44,700 nt of DNA, from the NCBI GenBank assembly GCA_030694985.1, contig JAUYTV010000033.1, forward strand, positions 1-44,700, written 5' to 3'. Shown one piece after another: positions 1 to 8,006 of this stretch. The notes beneath the pieces were generated by a model, which saw only the letters and a program-made list of their open reading frames with translations, had not been told where the DNA came from and did no database searches. Position 1 is the first letter of the stretch. Every line of letters begins with the position of its first letter. The stretch is from Methanoregula sp. (GTDB lineage Archaea; Halobacteriota; Methanomicrobia; Methanomicrobiales; Methanospirillaceae). The position numbers and the translations under genes are program-made.

Positions 1-147
1 GAAAAGATGTTCGGCCACGTCCCGGGTGTTGACATGGAACTCCCGCTCCTTGCCTTTGCAGAGGAGAAGACCGAGCGTGCCCGGCTCCACAACACCGGCA
101 GCGACATGATCTACACAAACGTGTTCAACCCATTAGGCAAACATTAA
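1..147 (+). CDS. C-terminal end of an unidentified protein (partial)
   Basis: The frame is open from the first base to a TAA at 145-147, giving the last 48 residues of a protein that begins outside the window. The peptide contains FGHVPGVDMELPLLAFAEEK and ends NVFNPLGKH. Codon use is like that of the neighbouring real genes, so this is a genuine coding end rather than noise. I do not recognise the family from this fragment. A copy of the dispersed structured repeat (R1) starts about 20 bases after the stop, in the same orientation. Confidence 0.7.
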   Translation, partial: EKMFGHVPGVDMELPLLAFAEEKTERARLHNTGSDMIYTNVFNPLGKH

Positions 148-167
148 ATCAACAATCTCTTTTTTTT

Positions 168-360
168 GCTCTTTGTCATCTACTATGGGTTGAAAAAGAA
201 AACTCATTTCATTTTTTAAATGGGTAACGCAGGTATTGGGACAGATTATTAAGAGGGTGGCTGATGCGCCCATATCCCAAAATAGGATGAACGCCGCCGC
301 CCCCGTCGCGTTTTTAATGACTAAATTGTTGAAACAGTTTTGCCCCGCCGTGCCTAAAGA
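168..360 (+). repeat. Dispersed structured repeat, copy R1 (degenerate 3' half)
   Basis: This is the same element as R2-R5. It shares with R4 the opening CTTTGTCATYTACTAYGGG, then a hairpin with a TGAT loop (GGGTGGC-TGAT-GCGCCC region near 265-285), then CGCCGCCGCCCCCG, TTTTTAATGACTAAA, and TTGCCCCGCCGTGCCT. The second GC hairpin is shortened and the third has lost its 3' arm, so this copy is decayed. It lies just 3' of the partial gene, sense-oriented to it, and upstream of the PEGA protein gene. Confidence 0.8.
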
Positions 361-481
361 AACACTGGACACATCCCGGCGCAGCGATACCGGTAAAAGA
401 TTTCCCGGCATTGTTTATCCGATAATGGAAAGATTCTTTTTTATACCTGTTTTTCCATTATTCTGTATACGAGGAATTGTT

Positions 482-1195
482 ATGAAGATGAACCGTTTTT
501 ATCTGGCATCAATTGCCGTTGTGCTTACGCTGGCATGCTTTTCGGTAGTCTCTGCCGCTGAATCGCCTATTGGCGGGAACCAGGGCTGGATTACCGTGAA
601 CTGTAATGTGAATGGAGCACAGGTCTATTTCGATGGTACTTATGAAGGGATGATATCCGGAGGCGTTCTTACCGTCCCGGTCTACAGCACCGGCACTCCC
701 TTAAAAACATTTACGGTAAGTAAAACCGGCTACACAACGTACACCGCCCCCATTCCGGCTATGCCCGGTAAAGGACAGACCTTTGATGTGTATGCTACGT
801 TAAATCCGGTTGCTGTTCCTACAACCCCGGCAGTGATTGGTGGTGGCCAGGGATGGTATGTTGTCAACTGTAATGTGAACGGGGCAACCGTCTCATTCAA
901 TAACCAGGTTGTGGGTGTGATCACCCAGGGAACATTGACAGTCCCGGTCTATACTACCGGTACACCCTACACCACCTATACCGTATCGATGAATGGTTAC
1001 CTGCCATATACCGCAACCTTAACCAGTGTCCCTGCACCGGGACAGAGCATCAATCTCTATGCTACCCTCAATCCAACGCAAACCGCAATACCCCCCATGC
1101 CCCCGACAACCGCAAAATCTCCCCTGCCCCTTGCCCTCATAATCATAGGGCTGGGTATTGCAGGTACAATTTCGATCAGGCGGGGACGTTTTTAA
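482..1195 (+). CDS. Surface protein with two PEGA-like domains and a C-terminal membrane anchor
   Basis: This 237-residue protein begins with a signal peptide (MKMNRFYLASIAVVLTLACF, cleavage near SAAE). Two tandem homologous beta-rich repeats follow, each opening GxxQGWxxVNCNVNGAxVxF and closing with (A/V)YATLNP, about residues 36-115 and 120-200. This is the PEGA carbohydrate/cell-surface repeat pattern. A proline-rich linker leads to one membrane segment (PLALIIIGLGIAGTISI) and a short RRGRF tail, so the protein is anchored with its bulk outside. The start at 482 is chosen because GAGG sits 8 bases upstream and a signal peptide follows directly. A longer open frame upstream runs through repeat R1 and is not believed. 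It was probably made by internal duplication. Confidence 0.85.
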   Translation: MKMNRFYLASIAVVLTLACFSVVSAAESPIGGNQGWITVNCNVNGAQVYFDGTYEGMISGGVLTVPVYSTGTPLKTFTVSKTGYTTYTAPIPAMPGKGQTFDVYATLNPVAVPTTPAVIGGGQGWYVVNCNVNGATVSFNNQVVGVITQGTLTVPVYTTGTPYTTYTVSMNGYLPYTATLTSVPAPGQSINLYATLNPTQTAIPPMPPTTAKSPLPLALIIIGLGIAGTISIRRGRF

Positions 1196-1262
1196 AAAAA
1201 CCCTGCGAATTCTTTTTTCGTTTTTAAACTCCTTAAAAAAAAGCGTTTCTTCGTTTTTTTTG
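1196..1262. terminator. T-rich bidirectional termination region between converging genes
   Basis: Just after the PEGA gene the plus strand has several T-tracts (TTCTTTTTTCG, TTCGTTTTTTTTGG), and the minus strand has its own T8 run within 1235-1245. Archaeal transcription stops at U-rich tracts, and this region separates a plus gene from a converging minus gene. Function is inferred from composition only. Confidence 0.4.
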
Positions 1263-1369
1263 GCTGCAAACGTAATCCCATGAGGATTGTAAAAAATCTG
1301 ATGTGAGTGGGATGAGATCCGTTTTTTCCCCCTTAAAATCCCACTGGGACATAAAAAAAATGGTAAACC

Positions 1370-2263
1370 TTATTGTGATGATTTTTTTGCCGGGTTATCG
1401 TTTGTCTGCGGCATTAATTTGATAATATCTTCCCGGAATTTTTCGAAATGGATTTCATCCAGCTGCTCGGACAGGAGTCTGCCGCTCCATGCGCGCCGGT
1501 AAACCCAGTCAACAATTTTTTGTATGGCAAAAATTACCTGCTCTTCGGTTTCAACAGTTAACAACGGCCTGCCGATTTGGGGATGTCGGCCTCTCCTTCC
1601 TCCAACGGTGATAAGAAAATGCCGGTGTTCGGCTTTTATGAGATCAAAATGGCAGGACTGGATACATACCCCGCACTGGACACATTTGTCCTCTTTGAGC
1701 TCTGAGATGCCATTTCTAATCTTAATGGCTTTTTCTTTGCAGTACTGGACACAGGACCCGCATCCCGTACAGAGCCCGTCAGTCCTTAATGGGCGAACTC
1801 TTCCAATCACGCCAATCTCGTTGAGCATCGGACTTGTACAAGCATTCGGGCAGCCAGATATTGCGATGCGCATCTTTACTGGCATCTCCTTTCCAAACAA
1901 TTTTTCATCAAGTTTTTTTGCAAGGCTGATGGTGTCGATATTTGCAAATTTGCAGCGTTCAACACCGGGACATGCGATAATATTTACAATCTCATCTTTC
2001 TCTGAGCCAACCGGAGTTGTGTTCTTTAAGAGAGCTTTTTCAACTTTTTTTAGCATTACCGGCCTGACATGCGGGATCTCTAACGTCTGGCGCGTAGTGC
2101 AGTGAACCGTACCCGTTCCATATTTTTTTGCAATCATTGCAATCCCGCGTAACTGTTCAACAGAAAAAATACCCGCAGGGGCTCTTATGCGAATGGTACA
2201 GAAGTCTGCGTCCCGTTCGGTGATGACGCCCCCTTTCATGTGAATGCCAAAATCTGTGCGCAT
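1370..2263 (-). CDS. Small dissimilatory sulfite reductase-like protein (Dsr-LP) with ferredoxin domain
   Basis: The 297-residue protein has a ferredoxin-like half-domain of the nitrite/sulfite reductase type at the N-terminus (TRQTLEIPHV, residues 57-66). The siroheme/[4Fe-4S] ligand set follows: C98-x5-C104 and C138-x3-C142 (ACPGVERCKF and SGCPNACTSP). An inserted 2[4Fe-4S] ferredoxin comes next, with C165/C168/C171/C175 and C194/C197/C200/C204. At about 300 residues it matches the small group of sulfite-reductase-like proteins common in methanogens, not a full DsrA/DsrB or the F420-dependent Fsr. A cytoplasmic redox role on sulfite or a related sulfur or nitrogen substrate is plausible, but the substrate is unknown. 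It stands alone, divergent from the thermosome. No clear Shine-Dalgarno precedes the ATG. Confidence 0.85.
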   Translation of the reverse strand: MRTDFGIHMKGGVITERDADFCTIRIRAPAGIFSVEQLRGIAMIAKKYGTGTVHCTTRQTLEIPHVRPVMLKKVEKALLKNTTPVGSEKDEIVNIIACPGVERCKFANIDTISLAKKLDEKLFGKEMPVKMRIAISGCPNACTSPMLNEIGVIGRVRPLRTDGLCTGCGSCVQYCKEKAIKIRNGISELKEDKCVQCGVCIQSCHFDLIKAEHRHFLITVGGRRGRHPQIGRPLLTVETEEQVIFAIQKIVDWVYRRAWSGRLLSEQLDEIHFEKFREDIIKLMPQTNDNPAKKSSQ

Positions 2264-2377
2264 TGATCAGTAATTGGTAAAAACTGGTAATTAATGATGG
2301 GGTGTTGACATCGACTGACATGGATACACATAAAACCGATGCAGATCTATCTGTTCTATCATCTGATGAGGTACTAA

Positions 2378-4015
2378 ATGTCACAACAACTCGGGGGACA
2401 ACCCATAATTATTCTCAGACAAGGAGCAACGAGAAGCCGGGGAGAGGAAGCCCAGACCAATAATTTTGCTGCTGCACGTGCTGTTGCTACAGCAGTCCAG
2501 TCGACCCTTGGCCCCAAAGGCATGGACAAGATGCTCATCGATGGCATGGGAGATATCACCATCACAAACGATGGCGTCACTATCCTAAAGGAGATGGATA
2601 TCGAGCACCCGGCCGCAAAGATGATGGTTGAGATTGCAAAGACGCAGGATGCTGAAGTTGGCGATGGCACGACAACTGCAGTAGTCATTGCAGGCGAACT
2701 CTTAAAGAACGCCGAAGGGCTTCTTAAACAGAAGGTTCACCCGACAAGTATTGCTGAGGGCTACCGTATGGCAGCAGCACAGGCACTCGTACTGCTCAAT
2801 GGTTTTGCAATCACGGTAAAACCGACCGATACTGCGATGCTCAAAAATATCGCAGCAACTGCACTCACCGGAAAGAATGCGGAAGTATCCAAAGACCACC
2901 TCTGCGATATCCTTGTTAAGGCAGTTACATTTGTCACTGATCCCGATGGCAAGGTAGACATCACTCACATCAATGTGGAGAAGAAGGTTGGCGGGGCAGT
3001 GGATGACTCGGTCCTTATCGAGGGTATGGTTATCGACAAGGAACGTGCGCACCCGAACATGCCAACATCAGTTAAGGATGCAAAAATTCTGCTCCTCAAT
3101 GCTGCGCTCGAATACAAAAAGACCGAAGTGAACGCAAAGATCAATATCTCTTCGCCCGGCCAGGCACAGGCATTCCTCGATGGAGAGGAACAGATGGTCC
3201 ACGCGATGGTGGATAAGGTCATAAAAAGCAAGGCAAATGTCGTCTTCTGCCAAAAAGGCATCGATGATGTTGCCATGCACTACCTTACAAAAGCCGGCAT
3301 CCTTGCGGTCCGCAGGGTAAAAAAGAGCGATATTGACAACCTTGCCCGGGCAACGGGTGCAAGCCTTGTTACCAGTATCGATACGATCACGGTAAAGGAT
3401 CTCGGCACAGCAGGCCTTGTTGAGGAGCGCAAGGTCTCTGGTGATGAGATGATCTATATCTCGAAGTGCAAAAACCCAAAATCAGTCTCGATCATTGTCC
3501 ATGGCGGCACCGAGCATGTGGTTGACGAACTCGAACGGGCTATCCATGATGCTCTTATGGTAGTCGGCGTTGTTGTTGAGGCAAAAAAGATCGTAGCCGG
3601 AGGTGGGGCACCAGAGACAGAACTCTCGATCCAGCTGCGGAGATATGCGCAGGCAGAAGGCGGTCGTGTCCAGCTCGCAATCGAGGCGTTTGCCTCAGCA
3701 ATGGAGATCATCCCCCGCACGCTTGCCGAAAACTCAGGGCTAGATCCGATTGATATGCTCGTTGCTATCCGGGCTGCACACGAATCAGGGAAGAAAACTT
3801 TCGGGCTTGATGTGGAAGCCGGAAAACCTGCCGACATGCTCAAGGCTGGAGTAGTCGAACCGCTGCGGGTAAAGACACAGGCAATCTCGAGCGCAGCAGA
3901 GGCAGCAGTCATGATCATCCGCATTGATGATGTCATTGCCTCTTCAAAGGCATCCGGTGGCGGGATGCCCCCCGGTGGTATGGGTGGCATGCCGCCCGGC
4001 ATGGGCGATTATTAA
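2378..4015 (+). CDS. thsA: Thermosome (group II chaperonin) subunit
   Basis: This 545-residue ATP-driven protein-folding chaperonin subunit forms double-ring complexes in the cytoplasm. Family motifs are intact: LGPKGMDKM (44-52), TNDGVTIL (63-70) and GDGTTT (95-100) of the ATP site in the equatorial domain; the C-terminal equatorial part carries VVAGGGAPE and [11 protein letters not shown]. The tail is rich in Gly-Met ([18 protein letters not shown]), typical of mesophilic archaeal thermosomes. The start follows GATGAGGTAC, a good Shine-Dalgarno. It is transcribed alone, divergent from the sulfite-reductase-like gene. Repeat R2 lies 115 bases downstream in the sense orientation. Confidence 0.97.
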   Translation: MSQQLGGQPIIILRQGATRSRGEEAQTNNFAAARAVATAVQSTLGPKGMDKMLIDGMGDITITNDGVTILKEMDIEHPAAKMMVEIAKTQDAEVGDGTTTAVVIAGELLKNAEGLLKQKVHPTSIAEGYRMAAAQALVLLNGFAITVKPTDTAMLKNIAATALTGKNAEVSKDHLCDILVKAVTFVTDPDGKVDITHINVEKKVGGAVDDSVLIEGMVIDKERAHPNMPTSVKDAKILLLNAALEYKKTEVNAKINISSPGQAQAFLDGEEQMVHAMVDKVIKSKANVVFCQKGIDDVAMHYLTKAGILAVRRVKKSDIDNLARATGASLVTSIDTITVKDLGTAGLVEERKVSGDEMIYISKCKNPKSVSIIVHGGTEHVVDELERAIHDALMVVGVVVEAKKIVAGGGAPETELSIQLRRYAQAEGGRVQLAIEAFASAMEIIPRTLAENSGLDPIDMLVAIRAAHESGKKTFGLDVEAGKPADMLKAGVVEPLRVKTQAISSAAEAAVMIIRIDDVIASSKASGGGMPPGGMGGMPPGMGDY

Positions 4016-4130
4016 AAATAATATTTCCCTTTTTTGATCAAAAAATCTGATGCATCTTAACTCCTGTGCGAGCATCTATATCCTACGCCACAGACCGGCA
4101 CAAACCTGACCTGCTCTGCCAGGTGCTTTT

Positions 4131-4416
4131 TGCTCTTCGTCATTCACTTTAGGAGAAAAAAAGTTCATTCCGATTTTGAACAGGTAATGCAACTACCGGG
4201 TAGATTATTACGAGGGGGCTGATGCTCTCATAACTCCAGACATGATGAACGCCGCCGCCCATGGCGGGGCGCCCCCGCGGCGGTTTTAATGAGTACCTGG
4301 CAAACCTCCTTGCCCCGCAGTGCCTAAATGTAGGCCCTGCCACGGGGAGCCCTCACAGGTAATTTTGGTAACGTATCTTTCCGACACGAAATGTCCAGCG
4401 AACCATTCTTTTTTTT
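4131..4416 (+). repeat. Dispersed structured repeat, copy R2
   Basis: This copy occupies most of the 533-base gap between the thermosome and hisD. It shows the three conserved parts: a hairpin with TGAT loop (GAGGGGGC-TGAT-GCTCTC, near 4211-4228), the GC-rich double hairpin (CCGCCGC near 4253 pairing with GCGGCGG near 4279) followed by TTTTAATGAGTA, and the TTGCCCCGC...TGCC...CACGGGGAG arm pair. It then continues with a tail (ACACGAAATGTC...) shared with R4. It is in the sense orientation downstream of the thermosome gene. With R3 in opposite orientation it brackets hisD. Confidence 0.85.
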
Positions 4417-4548
4417 AATCCCCTGCCCGTCTCAATTCATATGCAGCACGCTGTATTTTTGCAAATCCCTTTTTGATCCATAAATCCCCCGGATTCTTTA
4501 AAACCTGACGAAACCTTAACAAACTCTCCTGCCGAAAATATTGGCACT

Positions 4549-5802
4549 ATGTTAAAGGCAGTGGAGATCGATGCCTGGATCGCGGGGAGGCAGTCGAGCC
4601 TTGAAGATGCCCGGGCCACCGTAACAGAGATCATAGGCCGCGTGCAGACCGAGGGGGATGCTGCACTTATTGATCTGGCAAAAAAGCACTGTGTGCTGAC
4701 CGATATTGCCGTACCGGATGACGAGCGTGAGGATGCCTATGAGAAGGTTGATGCAAAGATCATCGAGAGCTTAATCGAGGCGCATGCCAGAATCGAGCGC
4801 TTCCACGAACTCCAGAAACCCCGTGACCTCTGGCTGCAGGAGATGGAACCGGGCATCGTGCTCGGTGTCAAGACCACGCCTTTGAACCGTGTCGGGCTCT
4901 ATATTCCCGGAGGCCGGGCTGCCTACCCGTCATCCGCTCTCATGTGTGCGGTACCGGCACGCGTTGCCGGTGTAAAGGAGATCTGTGCCTGCTCACCTCC
5001 CCCGATAAAACCGTTAACCCTTGTTGCGCTGGACATCGCCGGGGTCACCGAGATCTATAATGCCGGCGGCGCACAGGCAATCGCTGCAATGGCACTGGGA
5101 ACTGAGAGCATAAGGCCTGTGCAGAAGATCGCAGGGCCCGGCAACGTGTACGTCACGCTTGCAAAGATGATGCTCCGCGAGAACGTGGAGATTGATTTTC
5201 CGGCAGGCCCAAGCGAGATTGGGATCATTGCCGATGAGACTGCCGACCCCCGCATTGTTGCTGCCGATATCCTCGCCCAGTCCGAGCATGACCCCAATGC
5301 TGCCTGCATCCTGATCACCACGGATAAATCCCTCCCGGCAAAAGTCAGCCGCGAGGTGGAAGCGATGACAAAAGTTGCTCCGCGAAAAGAGATAATCGTT
5401 CAGGCGCTCAAGAACTCCGGGTATTTTGTTGTCAGCACAATAGAAGAAGCGATTCTTGCCTCAGATGCAGTTGCCCCGGAACACCTCTCGATACAGGTTG
5501 CAGACCCCTTAACGGTGGTCACCCGGGTGAAGAATGCAGGGGCAATCTTTGTCGGGCGATATTCGGCCGTTGCCTGTGGGGACTATGCTGTGGGAACCAA
5601 CCATGTGCTCCCGACTGCAGGGTACGCAAAAACCTATTCCGGTCTCGATGTGAATCATTTCTGCAAGACGGCATCGGTTGAGATCATCGACCGCGACGGA
5701 CTCGAAACCATTGGCGATATTGTTGAGACCATTGCGGATGCAGAAGGTCTCCATGCTCATGCAGAATCTGTGCGGGTGCGCAGGCAGCACGGCAATAAGT
5801 AA
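4549..5802 (+). CDS. hisD: Histidinol dehydrogenase
   Basis: The 417-residue enzyme catalyses the last two steps of histidine synthesis, NAD-dependent oxidation of L-histidinol to L-histidine, using a zinc ion. Family signatures are present: AGPGNVYVTLAK, FPAGPSEIGIIAD, LAQSEHDPNA (Gln and His zinc ligands), APEHLSIQ (catalytic Glu-His pair) and GDYAVGTNHVLPT. Length is normal for an archaeal HisD. The gene stands alone; hisC lies 11 kb away. There is no Shine-Dalgarno before the ATG; a TTTAAAA box about 50 bases upstream suggests a short leader. The gene is bracketed by inverted repeats R2 and R3. Confidence 0.97.
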   Translation: MLKAVEIDAWIAGRQSSLEDARATVTEIIGRVQTEGDAALIDLAKKHCVLTDIAVPDDEREDAYEKVDAKIIESLIEAHARIERFHELQKPRDLWLQEMEPGIVLGVKTTPLNRVGLYIPGGRAAYPSSALMCAVPARVAGVKEICACSPPPIKPLTLVALDIAGVTEIYNAGGAQAIAAMALGTESIRPVQKIAGPGNVYVTLAKMMLRENVEIDFPAGPSEIGIIADETADPRIVAADILAQSEHDPNAACILITTDKSLPAKVSREVEAMTKVAPRKEIIVQALKNSGYFVVSTIEEAILASDAVAPEHLSIQVADPLTVVTRVKNAGAIFVGRYSAVACGDYAVGTNHVLPTAGYAKTYSGLDVNHFCKTASVEIIDRDGLETIGDIVETIADAEGLHAHAESVRVRRQHGNK

Positions 5803-5840
5803 TTCAGGAATCATCCCTAAAAAAATCAAAAGATTTTTGT

Positions 5841-6037
5841 TTCATCGCTGATTCGTGTGGGTAAGACTGGGTATCAAAAATTAGTTGTGATGCCCCCCCG
5901 CCTCAGGGCCTCTCTGAGGCACGGCGGGGCAAGACGGTTTCAACATTTTAGTCATTAAAACCGCCGCGGGGGCGCCCCGTCGGGGGCGGCGGTAACATCG
6001 TTATTGGGGGAATGGGTGCATCAGTCCCTATGAATAG
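5841..6037 (-). repeat. Dispersed structured repeat, copy R3 (minus orientation)
   Basis: Read on the minus strand this is a well-conserved copy: a GGGACTGATGCACCC hairpin remnant with TGAT loop, the GC-rich hairpin with GCGGCGGTTTTAATGAC, then AAAATGTTGAAACCGTCTTG, then CCCCGCC-GTGCCTCAGAGAGGC-CCTGAGGCGGGG arms. It sits between the converging ends of hisD and the small secreted-protein gene. It is sense to the latter (about 65 bases after its stop) and antisense to hisD. Confidence 0.85.
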
Positions 6038-6100
6038 ATCAAAAAACAATAACGATTTTTTTTTATAGCACAGTGTTAATGGTTGAATATTTTAAAATCC

Positions 6101-6634
6101 CTATTTCCGTCTCATCCCGCCATATCCCAGCATAATTACACCTGTAATAACCAGTGCAACAACAGGAAGAGCAGGTCCGAGCGGGACCTCATTGTGTAGC
6201 TTTTCAGATGCAAGAAATTCAATTTCGGTTTTTGTGTATTCTCCTTTGACAAAACGCAACCTGTCAACCGGGGAACTGACAACATATATCGTATAGGTGC
6301 CGGGTTTCAGGTTTCCAAGTATGACGGCAGTATCCCATGTATAGGACCAGGTACCGTTTTCCATGTGCACCGGAGCAGTGGTAAACAACCCGCGCCCGGC
6401 CGGGATATTGAGGTTGTCGAGTGTCACGCCGCGAGTATCAAGGTCAGGTCCGACCACAAAGAGATATACAGCAATAGTTTTGATCCCGGTCACTTTGCCG
6501 CTCAGCGTGATCGCATCCCCCACATGTGCCTTGTTCTCTGAGGCATTGAGGGTGAGAGTCACTGCTCCTGCTACGGGAATAAGTGCGCACAGAAGGACTG
6601 CGGCAAGGATGAACAGGAGCTTTGCCCGGCGCAT
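6101..6634 (-). CDS. Small secreted, membrane-anchored protein of unknown function
   Basis: This is a 177-residue protein with a classical signal peptide (MRRAKLLFILAAVLLCALIP, cleavage near AGA-VT). A single extracellular beta-rich, Ig-like domain follows (starting VTLTLNASENKAHVGDAITL) and then a C-terminal membrane segment (LPVVALVITGVIMLGY) with a basic GGMRRK stop. Topology therefore places the domain outside the cell, probably associated with the S-layer. It resembles the short beta domains repeated in Methanomicrobia surface proteins, but I cannot name the family. Start uncertain: an ATG at 6667 gives 11 more residues before the signal peptide; neither start has a Shine-Dalgarno. I chose 6634 for the better signal peptide. 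Confidence 0.7.
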   Translation of the reverse strand: MRRAKLLFILAAVLLCALIPVAGAVTLTLNASENKAHVGDAITLSGKVTGIKTIAVYLFVVGPDLDTRGVTLDNLNIPAGRGLFTTAPVHMENGTWSYTWDTAVILGNLKPGTYTIYVVSSPVDRLRFVKGEYTKTEIEFLASEKLHNEVPLGPALPVVALVITGVIMLGYGGMRRK

Positions 6635-6692
6635 GCAGGAAGGGTGTGCTGTTGGAATGTAAAACATTGTCTTTTTAAAAAGGTGGCGTGGT

Positions 6693-8006
6693 TTAGAACC
6701 TGACAACCATCACTGCCTCTTCCTCTTTTTTGAGTTCGCCCTTGAGGTGCTCGGCATCAAAATCATACCCCTCACCGGGAGTGTACTCCTCGTAGAGCTC
6801 GCACTTATCCAGCACATCGACAAATTCTTTTAAGAAGATGCGGGGGATCACATCTACCCGTCCCCCGAATCGCGTAGTGATCTTCTTGATCATCGCCCGG
6901 ATGAAGCGGTGCGACACCCGCTCGCGGTCCGGCTCAGTGTACGCCTGTGCATAAACATCCACGATCTTGAGTGCCACCAGTTCAAGTTTTGAGGTATCGA
7001 ACTTCCCCAGCATGATCTGTGGCTGGCGGGGGTTGCGGTACGCATCGTTCTGCACCACGCTGATGCGATCGTAGAGTGGCGGGACAGAGCGGATGCCCCG
7101 TGAACCGTCATACATGGCAGGAGTGCCGGTAAAGAGGAAGAAGCAGCGCGGCATCTCACCCCTGTCGAGCGCATCGATGATCCGGACAAGCGTGTGATAA
7201 CCTTTCTCCCGCTGGTTGCGCTGGAGTCCCTGCGTGGTCTCCATCTCATCGACTGCGATTGCAATACCGCTATAGCCCGCCCCGTGAATGATCGACACAA
7301 GGCCCCGTAAAAAGACAAACGCAATGGTGTCATCGATCTCTCCCTTGATCCCCGCTTTTGCCTTAAAGTCCCGCCCGATATTTGGTTCACCGGCAATCCA
7401 GCCAAGTGCAGCCTGAGCGAGCTGGAAGTCGCCAGTATTGTTTGCCCGGTAATAGGTGCGAAGCGCTGCTGCAAGTGCAGTGTTCACTTCGCTAATCCCG
7501 CTGAGTGCAGTCTCGATCTCCCGCTCGGTGGCCTCTTCGAGCAGAGCATCCGCAAGATCCGTCCCGCTCACTGATAACAACCGCTCTTCGATCGCAAAGA
7601 GCCAGTTGTCGAGAATCGTCTTGATCGCATGCTCTTCCCCACCGGTTCGGAGGTTGGCACAGACCTGCTGGTAGATCCCTTTGATCTTGTAAAGCGGGGT
7701 GGCAGACGAGATGATCACGTGCGAGGTGACAAACCCCTTGGTGCGGGCGATCTCAAGGGCCCGTGCAACCAAAAACGTCTTGCCGCTCCCGTACTCGCCC
7801 CGGATAAACTTCAGATCCCCGCCGCTCTGGGCAACGTAATCCAGTTGACGGCTGATCACGCCCTCTTCGACATCGAGCCCGACTGCGATTCGTTCAAGCC
7901 CGCTTGCAGGAACAGTTCCCCTGCGCAGCGCATTGATGATGTTGATGCTCTCAAGCCGGCGCTGGTCCATTTTTTCAGGTTCCGGTATATTCATAGGCTT
8001 CCCCAT
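6693..8006 (-). CDS. BrxD-like P-loop ATPase (DUF2791 / BREX ATP-binding family)
   Basis: The protein is 437 residues, with a Walker A at 70-77 (GEYGSGKT) and a Walker B region with sensor-like segments (GIAIAVDEMETTQGLQ, then LFTGTPAMYD and PPLYDRIS). This order (GxYGSGKT, DExETxxx, GTPAxxxxxxGxxSxPPLxxR) is what I know of DUF2791 ATPases such as BrxD of BREX phage-defence systems and its relatives. The family acts as an AAA-type ATPase, probably on nucleic acid or as a regulator. No PglZ, methylase, helicase or BrxC is next to it, so a complete BREX locus is not present here. The start at 8006 is preceded by GGAG with 8-base spacing. It overlaps the upstream TPR gene by 32 bases, so the two are translationally coupled and probably partners. 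Confidence 0.8.
   Translation of the reverse strand: MGKPMNIPEPEKMDQRRLESINIINALRRGTVPASGLERIAVGLDVEEGVISRQLDYVAQSGGDLKFIRGEYGSGKTFLVARALEIARTKGFVTSHVIISSATPLYKIKGIYQQVCANLRTGGEEHAIKTILDNWLFAIEERLLSVSGTDLADALLEEATEREIETALSGISEVNTALAAALRTYYRANNTGDFQLAQAALGWIAGEPNIGRDFKAKAGIKGEIDDTIAFVFLRGLVSIIHGAGYSGIAIAVDEMETTQGLQRNQREKGYHTLVRIIDALDRGEMPRCFFLFTGTPAMYDGSRGIRSVPPLYDRISVVQNDAYRNPRQPQIMLGKFDTSKLELVALKIVDVYAQAYTEPDRERVSHRFIRAMIKKITTRFGGRVDVIPRIFLKEFVDVLDKCELYEEYTPGEGYDFDAEHLKGELKKEEEAVMVVRF

Noticed and set aside
236-481. Upstream extension of the PEGA protein frame
   Set aside because: It runs through repeat R1, has no Shine-Dalgarno, and would bury the signal peptide; the start at 482 is better supported.
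2702-4002. Long minus-strand frames inside the thermosome gene, and similar shadow frames inside pyrG, guaAB, argD, radA and dapL
   Set aside because: They are complements of strongly conserved genes, lack ribosome sites and show no family features.
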